Of a stretch of 64,000 nucleotides of DNA, positions 9,018 to 16,976 are shown one piece after another; positions within the stretch are counted from its first letter, which is position 1; every line of letters starts with the position of its first letter. Source of the DNA: Algoriphagus winogradskyi (GTDB taxonomy: Bacteria; Bacteroidota; Bacteroidia; Cytophagales; Cyclobacteriaceae). The position numbers and the translations under genes were made by a program. A model generated the notes under the pieces. The model ran no database searches and was not told where the DNA came from. It saw nothing but the letters and a program-made list of their open reading frames with translations. Location: assembly GCF_900182815.1 (NCBI RefSeq), contig NZ_FXUA01000006.1, positions 282,770 to 346,769 of the forward strand. Direction: 5' to 3'.

Positions 9018-9131
9018 ATGAAATCGATCATGATCCAAGGCATGCAATTATATCTATATACTAATCGTTTGGAGTTCATGCATCTAGAAAGCCATGGGAT
9101 CGAACTGACTTTGTGGCCAAAGAAAGATTAA
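9018..9131 (+). CDS. Possible 37-aa small protein
   Basis: An ATG-to-TAA frame in the coaBC/DUF4835 gap encodes 37 aa beginning MKSIMIQGMQLYLY and ending WPKKD. It is too short for ordinary gene calling. There is no signal peptide or known motif. It fills most of the 150-bp gap and ends 10 bp before the next ATG, which suggests either a leader-type ORF or chance. No family is recognised. Confidence 0.25.
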   Translation: MKSIMIQGMQLYLYTNRLEFMHLESHGIELTLWPKKD

Positions 9132-9140
9132 CTTAAATAC

Positions 9141-10043
9141 ATGAAAAAAGGAATTATCCTTCTACTCTTCTTTTGTCAAATATTCACTGGGTTTTCTCAG
9201 GAGCTAAATTTTACGGTGATCATTAATAGTGATCGCGCAAGAATTCAGAATACCAATATTTTCGCTCAGATGAAGACCAGTTTTGAGCAATTTTTAAATG
9301 GAAGGTCATGGACAACAGATGAATTTCGGCCTGAAGAACGTATCAAAGGGAATTTGTTGATAACGATAAATGATGTGCCACAAGTGGGAACATACAATGC
9401 TACCGTCCAAATCCAGACGGTGAGGCCAGTGTATGGTACGAACTATGAGAGCTTGGTTTTTAATTTTGCAGATCGAAATTGGAGTTTTGATTACGTAGAA
9501 TCCCAGCCCCTGGAATTTAATCGTTTTACCTTTTTAAATAATATAAGTTCCTTGCTGGCATTTTATGCTCAGATAGCCTTAGGCTTGGATTATGATACAT
9601 TTGAAAGTAGAGGTGGAAGTGAATTCTTTGCTGCAGCAAATGATATTGTAAATAATGCACAGCAATCCGGTCGGCCAGGGTGGACACAGAGTACATCAGA
9701 TCGTCGAAATCGATATGCGTTAAATAATGACATTTATACTTCGTCGGTTTTTTCTGTAATTAGAGATGCTTATTATTTATATCATCGTCAAGGTTTGGAT
9801 ATTCTTCAGATTAAGCCAGAGGAAGCGTATCAAAATATGCTTGAGGCCATCCGGATATTGGCGGAGGCAAATAAAACCCAGCCAAATGGCATCTTCGTAA
9901 TCTCATTTATGGATGCCAAAAGCGACGAGATTACCTCGATTATGAAAAACGCTTCTTTGGAGATTAGGACAGAAATTGTCGAACTACTTCTGGAAGTTGA
10001 CCCGAATAATGCGAGAAAGTACAATGAGCTGCTGAAAAGCTAA
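9141..10043 (+). CDS. DUF4835 family exported protein
   Basis: 300-aa protein with a cleavable signal peptide (MKKGIILLLFFCQIFTGFSQ). I recognise the DUF4835 pattern of Bacteroidota: ELNFTVIINSDRARIQNTN near the N-terminus, the segment PEERIKGNLLITINDVPQVG, an LLAFYAQIALGLDYDTFESRGG block, and a C-terminal LLEVDPNNARKYNELL. The function is unknown; the family is commonly found beside coaBC and recN, as here. It is predicted to be periplasmic. The conserved neighbourhood suggests a housekeeping envelope role, but this is inference only. Confidence 0.85.
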   Translation: MKKGIILLLFFCQIFTGFSQELNFTVIINSDRARIQNTNIFAQMKTSFEQFLNGRSWTTDEFRPEERIKGNLLITINDVPQVGTYNATVQIQTVRPVYGTNYESLVFNFADRNWSFDYVESQPLEFNRFTFLNNISSLLAFYAQIALGLDYDTFESRGGSEFFAAANDIVNNAQQSGRPGWTQSTSDRRNRYALNNDIYTSSVFSVIRDAYYLYHRQGLDILQIKPEEAYQNMLEAIRILAEANKTQPNGIFVISFMDAKSDEITSIMKNASLEIRTEIVELLLEVDPNNARKYNELLKS

Positions 10044-10082
10044 GCTCGATTTTTTAGTTTTGCCCAAACGAACTCATTACCC

Positions 10083-11735
10083 ATGCTCAAATCTCTCAGC
10101 ATTTCTAATTATGCTCTGATTGACAAACTGCATATGCAGCCAAGTCAAGGTCTTAGTATGATTACCGGCGAAACAGGCGCTGGTAAATCCATCATGCTTG
10201 GCGCTGTAGGTTTGCTTCTAGGGAACAGGTCAGATACCAAGGTCCTGCTACATGAAGATAAAAAGTGTGTTATCGAAGGAGTTTTTGATGTGGCAAACTA
10301 CGGCTTGAAGGATTTTTTTGATAAGGCTGAGTTAGATTACGAGCCAATTTGTATTATTAGAAGGGAAATCAGTCCAGCAGGCAAATCCCGTTCATTCGTT
10401 AATGACACCCCAGTCTTATTAGATGCCTTGAAAACGCTAGGTAGCTATTTGATGGATGTCCATTCCCAACACGACACCTTGCAGCTAGGAGAAGGAAACT
10501 ATCAGCTCAGCTTAATAGATGCCTTTGCGCAAACTCAGGAAGAACTTAAAAATTACAAAGCGGATTATCAATCTTTTCAAAAAGCTCAAAAATCATTCAA
10601 TGAGCTGACTAAAAAGGCAATTGAGCTACAGAAGGAAGCAGATTTCAATCAATTCCAACTAGAAGAATTGAGTGTTTTAGGACTGAAGGAAGGGGAACAA
10701 GCCGAATTGGAATCTAATCAGGAAATCCTTGAGAATGCTGAAGAGATCAAATTGAAGATCAATGAAATGCTGAATCTCTTCCAAGATGAGCAATTTGGGA
10801 TCAGCCAAGGAATGTCTCAGATTCAGCAAGGAATGCAATCATTGGAAAGATTGGCGCATGTGTTTGCTAGCCTAAGAGAAAGATTTCAGGCAGTGAATAT
10901 TGAGTTGAAGGACATAGAAGAGACTCTTGGAGATGAGGAGAATAAGGTTGAAGTTGATTTTGAGAAATTGGATGAAACTCGGGATAGGCTAAGTAAAATC
11001 TATCAGCTTCAGAAAAAACATGGAGTAGCTTCTGTAGAAGAATTAATGGAGCTTGAAAAAGAGCTGGCTGATAAGGTTTTTCAAGTTCAGAATCTTGACG
11101 AAACGCTAGCAAAAGCAAAGAAGTTTCTTGAAGAGAGTCAGGCACAAGTTGCGCAATCAGGAAGAATTCTTCGTATGAAAAGGCAAGAGAGTTTTACTGC
11201 TTTCCAAAAGTCTTTGGAAAGCTTACTTGCCGGATTAGGAATGGAGAATTCCAAAGTAGTCATGGAACACAAGGGGATTGCGCCAGCAGTAAATGGGATG
11301 GATGAGATCGAATTGCTCTTTTCAGCCAATAAAGGATCTTCTCCTCAGCCCCTGAAAAAAGTAGCCTCAGGAGGTGAGTTTTCCAGATTGCTTTTTGCCA
11401 TCAAATACCTGATGGCTGATAAAATGGCCATGCCTACCTTGATTTTCGATGAGATTGATACCGGGATTTCAGGTGAGGTAGCGTTGAAAATGGTTGGGAT
11501 GATGCAAGACATTTCCAAAAGACATCAGGTGATTTGCATTACGCATTTGCCTCAGGTAGCAGGACAGGGTGATCTCCATTATTTTGTTTATAAGGACAAC
11601 TCATCTGAGAAAACCGTCAGCAAAATCAAATTGCTCGAAAATGAAGAGCGAGTGATGGAGTTGGCAAAAATGATTGCGGGAGCCTCACCATCGGCTTCGG
11701 CAATAGAAAGTGCAAAGGAGTTGCTTCGTCGCTAA
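10083..11735 (+). CDS. recN: DNA repair protein RecN
   Basis: RecN is an SMC-like ATPase that acts early in double-strand break repair. The N-terminal head domain carries Walker A GETGAGKS at about residues 29-36 and the conserved MDVHSQHDTLQLG. A central coiled-coil region (about 150-380) is rich in Glu, Lys and Gln. The C-terminal head has the ABC signature (KKVASGGEFSRLLFAIK), Walker B (TLIFDEIDTGISG) and the His switch ICITHLPQVAGQ. The full length of 550 aa is normal. It begins 39 bp after the DUF4835 stop. Confidence 0.96.
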   Translation: MLKSLSISNYALIDKLHMQPSQGLSMITGETGAGKSIMLGAVGLLLGNRSDTKVLLHEDKKCVIEGVFDVANYGLKDFFDKAELDYEPICIIRREISPAGKSRSFVNDTPVLLDALKTLGSYLMDVHSQHDTLQLGEGNYQLSLIDAFAQTQEELKNYKADYQSFQKAQKSFNELTKKAIELQKEADFNQFQLEELSVLGLKEGEQAELESNQEILENAEEIKLKINEMLNLFQDEQFGISQGMSQIQQGMQSLERLAHVFASLRERFQAVNIELKDIEETLGDEENKVEVDFEKLDETRDRLSKIYQLQKKHGVASVEELMELEKELADKVFQVQNLDETLAKAKKFLEESQAQVAQSGRILRMKRQESFTAFQKSLESLLAGLGMENSKVVMEHKGIAPAVNGMDEIELLFSANKGSSPQPLKKVASGGEFSRLLFAIKYLMADKMAMPTLIFDEIDTGISGEVALKMVGMMQDISKRHQVICITHLPQVAGQGDLHYFVYKDNSSEKTVSKIKLLENEERVMELAKMIAGASPSASAIESAKELLRR

Positions 11736-11780
11736 TTGCCTCATTGCATCAATTTCGAGGCGTGAATGATTATTTTTTCC

Positions 11781-11788
11781 TATTTTTG
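11781..11788 (+). promoter_or_regulatory. Candidate -7 box upstream of fabI
   Basis: TATTTTTG matches TAnnTTTG, 33 bp before the fabI ATG. No good TTTG is present at the -33 position, so this is a weaker call than the bamD and rpmH promoters. Confidence 0.4.
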
Positions 11789-11821
11789 GGCAGTAATTTT
11801 TGAAAATAACCCCCTAGCTAT

Positions 11822-12637
11822 ATGCCAGATAATTTGCTAAAAGGAAAACTGGGAATCATCACCGGTGCTCTTGACGAGAACTCAATTGCGTGGAAAACAG
11901 CGCTTAAAGCGAAAGAGCAAGGAGCAAAATTTGTATTGACCAATGCACCAATCGCCATGAGAATGGGTGCTATCAATGACCTTGCAAAGGAATGCGATAC
12001 TATTGTGATTCCTGCGGATGCGACGAGCACAGAAGATATCGAGAAACTCTACGCTGAAGCAAAAGAGTATCTTGGAGGTAACTTCGATTTTATTTTGCAT
12101 TCCATCGGAATGTCCCCAAACATCAGAAAAGGAAGATCATACGGTGATCTGAATTACGATTGGGCAATGAAATCTTACGATGTGTCTGCTATCTCTTTTC
12201 ACAAGATGATGCAGGTAGCTGAAAAGCAAGATGTGATGAATGAGTGGGGGTCGATCGTCGGTCTTTCATATATCGCAGCTCAGAAAGTATTCCCTTTCTA
12301 TACAGATATGGCTGATGCCAAAGCTTTGTTAGAAAGCATCGCACGTGGCTATGGATACAGATTCGGTAAGCTTAAGAAAGTTAGAGTAAATACCATCTCT
12401 CAATCTCCAACCAAAACAACAGCGGGAACTGGTATTGGCGGATTTGATTCCTTCTACAATTTTGCCGAAGCTCTTTCTCCATTGGGAAATGCTTCAGCAG
12501 AAGCTTGTGCAGAATATATCGTTACGATGTTCTCTGACTACACCAGATTAGTTACTATGCAAAATCTCTTTCATGATGGCGGATATTCCTTCACAGGAAT
12601 TTCTGAAGACATCATGGAGAAGTTTAAGGATTTATAA
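11822..12637 (+). CDS. fabI: Enoyl-[acyl-carrier-protein] reductase (NADH)
   Basis: FabI reduces trans-2-enoyl-ACP in the last step of each fatty-acid elongation cycle. It is a 271-aa short-chain dehydrogenase-like protein with the FabI-type N-terminal nucleotide motif ITGALDENSIAWKTA and the segment LHSIGMSPNIRKG. The catalytic Tyr-(X)6-Lys pair lies in FYTDMADAKA. The substrate loop segment RVNTISQSPTKTTAGTGI is also typical. A strong hairpin terminator follows the gene, so it is probably transcribed alone. Confidence 0.95.
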   Translation: MPDNLLKGKLGIITGALDENSIAWKTALKAKEQGAKFVLTNAPIAMRMGAINDLAKECDTIVIPADATSTEDIEKLYAEAKEYLGGNFDFILHSIGMSPNIRKGRSYGDLNYDWAMKSYDVSAISFHKMMQVAEKQDVMNEWGSIVGLSYIAAQKVFPFYTDMADAKALLESIARGYGYRFGKLKKVRVNTISQSPTKTTAGTGIGGFDSFYNFAEALSPLGNASAEACAEYIVTMFSDYTRLVTMQNLFHDGGYSFTGISEDIMEKFKDL

Positions 12638-12655
12638 TTTCCACCAACAATCCTC

Positions 12656-12691
12656 AAAAAAGCCCTTTGGAATTGTCCTTAGGGCTTTTTT
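12656..12691 (+). terminator. Intrinsic terminator after fabI
   Basis: AAAAAAGCCCT at 12656-12666 pairs with AGGGCTTTTTT at 12681-12691 across a 14-nt loop, giving an 11-bp stem that ends in a T run. Confidence 0.85.
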
Positions 12692-12769
12692 GTGTCCTTA
12701 CTTTGTCATTTTTCAGTTTTTTGTTGTGACTTTTTGACTTAACTTATTTGCTGAATAAGACCATCACCT

Positions 12770-14359
12770 ATGAAAAAAAGACTTTTATTCCTGGCCATTT
12801 TTGGCTTTTATCTTTCCTTTTCAGCCTTTTGCCAAATAAAAGCCGCTCCAGACAGAACCGAAGGCGATGGACAATATGGACGGTTGATATTAAGAGGTGT
12901 GATCCTGATAGATGGTACCGGTGCACCTCCGGTAGGCCCTGTAGATATTGTCGTTGAGAAAAACAGGATAGCTCAGATTCAGGTTGTCGGCTATCCTGGG
13001 ATGCCAATTAATGAAAACCGTAGGCCAAAAGCGGGTCCAGATGACAAAGTTTATGAACTAGAAGGACACTATTTGCTTCCGGGGTTTGTCGATGCTCATG
13101 GACACATAGGAGGGGGAGGTCAGGGGACGCCTGCTGAATATGTTTTCAAGCTTTGGATGGCTCATGGCATCACAACGATTAGAGATCCATCGGCAGGGAA
13201 CGGATTGGATTGGGTTCTTGATCAAAAGAAAAGATCAGCTGCCAATGAAATTACAGCTCCGCGAATCCTAGCCTATACCAGTTTCGGTCAAGGAGCAAAA
13301 GCTCCAATCACAACGGCAGAGCAAGCAAAGGCATGGGTTAATGAGAATGCGAAAAAAGGGGCAGATGGGATTAAATTTTTTGGGGCAAATCCAGAGGTAA
13401 TGGAAGCTGCAATTTCTGAAAACAAGAGAATTGGACTTCGCTCTGCTATGCATCATCAACAGTTGGATGTAGCTCGATGGAATGTGTTGAATTCCGCCAG
13501 AGCTGGATTGACTTCAATGGAGCATTGGTACGGTTTGCCAGAGGCCTTATTTGAAAATCGAACGATTCAAGACTTTAGATTAGACTATAATTACCAAAAT
13601 GAGCAGCATAGGTTTGCTGAGGCAGGCAAACTTTGGAAGCAAGCCGCTCAACCTGGATCTGATCATTGGAATCAGGTGATGGATGAATTGCTTGAATTGG
13701 ATTTTACACTTGATCCTACATTTAATATTTATGAAGCCAATCGGGATATGATGCGTTCCCGCACTGCGGAATGGCATGATGTATATACACTTCCATCGCT
13801 TTGGAGATTCTATGCCCCAAGTCGTCAGTCCCATGGTTCTTACTGGTTTGATTGGACTACTGAAGAGGAAGTTCTATGGAAGGAAAATTATAAGCTGTGG
13901 ATGACTTTTATAAATGAGTATAAGAATAAAGGAGGTAGGGTGACTACAGGGTCTGACTCAGGATTTATCTATCAGCTTTATGGTTTTGCATATATCAGAG
14001 AACTTGAATTGTTAAGAGAAGCTGGATTTCATCCACTGGAAGTTTTAAGGTCTGCTACTTTATATGGGGCAGAACTGCTGGGCATGGAAAAGGAAATTGG
14101 ATCAGTAGAAGTAGGTAAGTTGGCGGATTTTGTCATTTTGGAAGAAAATCCACTTCAAAATCTGAAAGTACTTTACGGCACAGGCGCAATCCGGATAGAC
14201 GAGAATAATAAACCAATCAGAGTAGGAGGCGTAAAGTATACTGTCAAGGATGGAATAGTCTATGATTCTAAAAAACTTTTGGAGGATGTGAAGGTTATAG
14301 TAGATAGGCAAAAAGAGGCTGAAGGGTTTACAATCACTCAGCCTGGTTTAGATTTTTAG
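12770..14359 (+). CDS. Exported amidohydrolase family protein
   Basis: 529-aa metal-dependent hydrolase of the amidohydrolase superfamily with a signal peptide (MKKRLLFLAIFGFYLSFSAFCQ), so it acts in the periplasm or outside. The first metal motif is GFVDAHGHIGGGG (HxH). Further His ligands are likely in SAMHHQQ and TSMEHWYG, and the catalytic/metal Asp in TTGSDSGF. The end carries IGSVEVGKLADFVILEENPL, the hallmark C-terminal strand of imidazolonepropionase-like members. There is no lysine carboxylation motif that I can see. The substrate is unknown; a peptide, lactone or cyclic amide are all possible. Confidence 0.85.
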   Translation: MKKRLLFLAIFGFYLSFSAFCQIKAAPDRTEGDGQYGRLILRGVILIDGTGAPPVGPVDIVVEKNRIAQIQVVGYPGMPINENRRPKAGPDDKVYELEGHYLLPGFVDAHGHIGGGGQGTPAEYVFKLWMAHGITTIRDPSAGNGLDWVLDQKKRSAANEITAPRILAYTSFGQGAKAPITTAEQAKAWVNENAKKGADGIKFFGANPEVMEAAISENKRIGLRSAMHHQQLDVARWNVLNSARAGLTSMEHWYGLPEALFENRTIQDFRLDYNYQNEQHRFAEAGKLWKQAAQPGSDHWNQVMDELLELDFTLDPTFNIYEANRDMMRSRTAEWHDVYTLPSLWRFYAPSRQSHGSYWFDWTTEEEVLWKENYKLWMTFINEYKNKGGRVTTGSDSGFIYQLYGFAYIRELELLREAGFHPLEVLRSATLYGAELLGMEKEIGSVEVGKLADFVILEENPLQNLKVLYGTGAIRIDENNKPIRVGGVKYTVKDGIVYDSKKLLEDVKVIVDRQKEAEGFTITQPGLDF

Positions 14360-14434
14360 AAAAGAGATAAATTGAAATTGAGTATGAAAGACTTTTCCTG
14401 ATTGGGAAGAGTAACCATAAAAACAAAAAATAGA

Positions 14435-15235
14435 ATGCCCCAAATCAAAGTAAACGGAGTCGATATTTTCTACACGGATCAAGGAGTTGGGGAGCAAACC
14501 ATTGTTTTTTCACATGGTTTACTTTGGAGTCACAAGATGTTTAGGGATCAAATAGCGTTTCTGCAGGCACGTTTTAGGGTGATTGCCTATGATCATAGAG
14601 GGCAGGGAAAGAGTGAAGTGAAAGGTCCATTTGATATGGATACTCTCGCTGAAGATGCAGCAGAGTTGATCCAAAAACTATGCGTAGGTCGAGTACATTT
14701 TGTAGGACTTTCGATGGGGGGATTTGTCGGGATGAGATTGGCTGCTAGGTTTCCTGAATTGATCAAAAGTCTCATTCTCCTAGGGACCTCTGCCAATTCA
14801 GAACCTGTAGAAAACTTGCCTAAATACAAAACACTCAATGGAATCGTGAAATGGCTCGGGGTAGTACCACCGGTGGCGAGCAAAGTTATGAAGATCATGT
14901 TTGCGGATAGCTGGCTAAAAGATCCGCTGAACGCTCAGAAAATTGATTATTGGAAATCACAGTTAAAGGCAAATAAAAGAAATATCACAGGGGCCGTGGA
15001 AGGAGTGATTTATAGAAAGGGAATAGAACACGAATTAGGAAGCGTTACTTGTCCTACTATGGTGATTGTCGGCGATGAAGATATAGCAACCAAACCAATA
15101 AAATCAAAGTTTATCCAAATGAGTATTCCAAAGTCTAAGTTGCATAGAATCATCGGTGCTGGGCATAGTAGCTCTATAGAAAAACCAAAAGAAGTTAATC
15201 GATTAATAGGAGACTGGCTGATTGAGAGAAGTTGA
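14435..15235 (+). CDS. Alpha/beta hydrolase
   Basis: 266-aa cytoplasmic alpha/beta hydrolase. The ATG at 14435 (MPQIKVNGVDIFYTD) is chosen over the in-frame TTG at 14402 because it matches the usual family start. The oxyanion region is VFSHGLLWSHKMF; the nucleophile elbow GLSMGG gives the catalytic Ser; the Asp is likely in VGDEDIATKP; the His is in GAGHSSSIEKP. The tail resembles 3-oxoadipate enol-lactonase-like or haloperoxidase-like members, but substrate cannot be assigned. It follows the amidohydrolase by 75 bp on the same strand. Confidence 0.87.
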   Translation: MPQIKVNGVDIFYTDQGVGEQTIVFSHGLLWSHKMFRDQIAFLQARFRVIAYDHRGQGKSEVKGPFDMDTLAEDAAELIQKLCVGRVHFVGLSMGGFVGMRLAARFPELIKSLILLGTSANSEPVENLPKYKTLNGIVKWLGVVPPVASKVMKIMFADSWLKDPLNAQKIDYWKSQLKANKRNITGAVEGVIYRKGIEHELGSVTCPTMVIVGDEDIATKPIKSKFIQMSIPKSKLHRIIGAGHSSSIEKPKEVNRLIGDWLIERS

Positions 15236-15286
15236 TCTTCTGGATGAAGAATTACTCGGGTTAAAATAAATGGTACTACCACGATT

Positions 15287-15475
15287 TTAATGGAGTTTAC
15301 TAGTTATTTGTTTCTGATGATGGTTTCCGGAGGTTATCATCCGGATGGGTGAGCCTTGCGGGATTTTCGGTTTTGTAATGGGTTGAACACCGTTAAGAAA
15401 ATGACTTAGCTCCCGAGGCACGAGGGAGATCCAGTCATTTTTAGGTGTGAAATCCAGAACAAAATTCCGCTGCAT
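15287..15475 (-). CDS. Possible 62-aa small protein of unknown function
   Basis: A minus-strand frame beginning MQRNFVLDFTPKNDWISLVP and ending in HHQKQITSKLH, in an otherwise empty 610-bp gap. The protein has no signal peptide, membrane segment or known motif. It lies beside the palindrome at 15541-15567. The composition is protein-like rather than obviously random, but I cannot place it in a family; it may be a gene remnant within a dispersed repeat. Confidence 0.3.
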   Translation of the reverse strand: MQRNFVLDFTPKNDWISLVPRELSHFLNGVQPITKPKIPQGSPIRMITSGNHHQKQITSKLH

Positions 15476-15540
15476 TGCTGTTTAAAATGAATAAAAAAAG
15501 GTATCAGCGGAAAGAAAAGACCGAGGCTCAGGGCTTTTTG

Positions 15541-15567
15541 GTTACTTTTTGGCCGCCAAAAAGTAAC
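15541..15567. repeat. 27-bp perfect palindrome (dispersed-repeat type)
   Basis: GTTACTTTTTGGC and its reverse complement GCCAAAAAGTAAC are separated by one C. Read on the plus strand, the surrounding frame gives RAFWLLFGRQKVTK, a short string I have seen recurrently as spurious translations in Bacteroidota genomes. This suggests a dispersed intergenic repeat. Confidence 0.6.
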
Positions 15568-15814
15568 AAAGATAAAGCCTATATAAAATGGAGGAAGGTG
15601 TATGAGATGTTGATTCTCTCAAGAAAAATTATTCAATAATAAACAGAAGCTATACTTTCTTCTGTAGATATTAGTTTAGCGGCCAACTTACCTTTCCATT
15701 AAATTCAGGGTAGAACCAAATAAATATTATTAATGCATCTAAGGCTTCATTTGAGGCCTTTTTTCATTTTTTTCAAAAATTTTATGGCATTCTGAAACCT
15801 TTTACTACATTTAC

Positions 15815-15826
15815 ATGTATATACAT
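15815..15826. promoter_or_regulatory. Candidate MarR operator upstream of the regulator gene
   Basis: ATGTATATACAT is a perfect 12-bp palindrome 21 bp before the marR-type ATG. A 10/12 match occurs at 16317-16328 upstream of yceI, with similar AT-rich flanks (ATACATTAAATA versus ATACATTTAATA). Shared sites of this kind usually mark autoregulation by a MarR dimer; no such binding has been shown here. Confidence 0.5.
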
Positions 15827-15846
15827 TAAATACAATAACAAAAGAT

Positions 15847-16299
15847 ATGGGCAGTCTAGAAGAGGCGATCAAACAGAAGGAGTTCAAAGACCCGTATAAT
15901 AAATTAGTGGTCAATTTACTTTATACTCACAGTTATTTGGTTTCAGCTCAAAATGGTATTTTAAAGCCTTTTGATCTTTCTCCAGAGCAATATAATGTGT
16001 TAAGAATATTAAGGGGGCAAAATGGAGTTCCAACTACCGTGTCTTCTATACAGGATAGAATGCTTAACAAAATGTCAAATGCAAGTCGTTTGGTAGATAA
16101 ATTAAAAGCTAAGCTCTTGATAGAAAGAAGGGAATGTCCTTCTGATAGGCGACAGGTTGATATTGTAATTACTGATAAAGGGCTACAGGTTTTAAATGAA
16201 TTACAAGCTTACATGGAAGGTTTTAACAATGAGGTAATCAAACTCAATGAGGAAGAAGTAGTTATGATGAATACACTACTCGATAAATTACGAGGCTAA
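15847..16299 (+). CDS. MarR-family transcriptional regulator
   Basis: 150-aa winged-helix regulator. The HTH region spans about residues 45-90 (LSPEQYNVLRILRG ... MSNASRLVDKLKAKLLIERR) and is followed by the wing with the DRR motif (ECPSDRRQVDIVITDKG). The dimer helices are at both ends. The protein has one cysteine, Cys97, next to the wing, which might be redox- or electrophile-sensitive, but that is speculative. Its neighbours (YceI, VOC dioxygenase, carboxylesterase) recall the MhqR regulon of Bacillus subtilis, where a MarR regulator controls quinone/catechol resistance genes. Confidence 0.9.
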   Translation: MGSLEEAIKQKEFKDPYNKLVVNLLYTHSYLVSAQNGILKPFDLSPEQYNVLRILRGQNGVPTTVSSIQDRMLNKMSNASRLVDKLKAKLLIERRECPSDRRQVDIVITDKGLQVLNELQAYMEGFNNEVIKLNEEEVVMMNTLLDKLRG

Positions 16300-16316
16300 A
16301 AAATTTACACTAATAC

Positions 16317-16328
16317 GTGTCTATACAT
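16317..16328. promoter_or_regulatory. Candidate MarR operator upstream of yceI
   Basis: GTGTCTATACAT is a 10/12 match to the perfect palindrome at 15815-15826, and lies 44 bp before the yceI ATG. It lies in the region expected to hold the promoter of the next transcription unit. Confidence 0.45.
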
Positions 16329-16371
16329 TTAATATCAATACAAATAAAAATTTAACTAAAACACAAACATT

Positions 16372-16923
16372 ATGAGCACTACAAAATGGATTATCGACCC
16401 AACACACTCTGAAGTATCTTTCAAAGTAAAACACCTGGTTATCTCTACAGTAACAGGTTATTTCAGATCATTCGAAGGTTCAGCAGAAAGTTCATCTGAG
16501 GATTTCGATGGAGCAGCAGTTTCATTCTCTGCAGAGATCAACAGCATTGATACCAATCAAAAAGACAGAGATAATCACTTGAAATCAGCAGATTTCTTTG
16601 ATGCCGAAAATCATCCTAAATTGACTTTCTCAGGAAAAATCAAGAATAACGGAGGCGAATATAAATTAGTAGGTGACTTGACTTTGAGAGAAACTACTAA
16701 AAACGTAGAATTTGATGTTGATTTCGGAGGAGTAGCGGGTGATCCTTACGGACAAACTAAAGCAGGCTTTGAAATCGAAGGAAAAATCAACAGAAAGGAA
16801 TTCGGTCTAACTTGGTCAGCAGTGACTGAGGCGGGAAGTGTAGTAGTGAGTGATCAAGTTCGTCTACTCCTCAATGTTCAATTAGTGCAGCAAGTTGAAG
16901 AATCTGTCGAAGCAAACGGATAA
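16372..16923 (+). CDS. YceI family protein, cytoplasmic form
   Basis: 183-aa YceI-like lipocalin-fold protein. Members bind polyisoprenoid or other long hydrophobic molecules. The start MSTTKWIIDPTHSEVSFKVKH and the blocks GYFRSFEG, DNHLKSADFFDAENHPKLTF and DLTLRETTKNVEFDVDF are diagnostic. There is no signal peptide, so unlike E. coli YceI it is predicted to be cytoplasmic. It is separated from the MarR gene by 72 bp that include a copy of the candidate operator, and is followed by a hairpin terminator and then the dioxygenase gene. The molecule it binds here is unknown. Confidence 0.92.
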   Translation: MSTTKWIIDPTHSEVSFKVKHLVISTVTGYFRSFEGSAESSSEDFDGAAVSFSAEINSIDTNQKDRDNHLKSADFFDAENHPKLTFSGKIKNNGGEYKLVGDLTLRETTKNVEFDVDFGGVAGDPYGQTKAGFEIEGKINRKEFGLTWSAVTEAGSVVVSDQVRLLLNVQLVQQVEESVEANG

Positions 16924-16926
16924 TCT

Positions 16927-16953
16927 AAAAGCTGCCATATGGCAGCTTTTTTT
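16927..16953 (+). terminator. Hairpin terminator after yceI
   Basis: AAAAGCTGCC pairs with GGCAGCTTTT around an ATAT loop and runs into more T. It lies 24 bp before the dioxygenase ATG, so it could reduce rather than abolish read-through into the next two genes. Confidence 0.75.
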
Positions 16954-16976
16954 ATAATAAAAAGAAAGGAAAATCT

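Larger units (their letters stand above)
15236..15846. other. Intergenic region of about 610 bp
   Basis: Holds the possible 62-aa ORF at 15287-15475, the palindrome at 15541-15567 and the MarR operator candidate at 15815-15826. No RNA gene or further coding signal is seen in 15570-15800. Confidence 0.5.
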
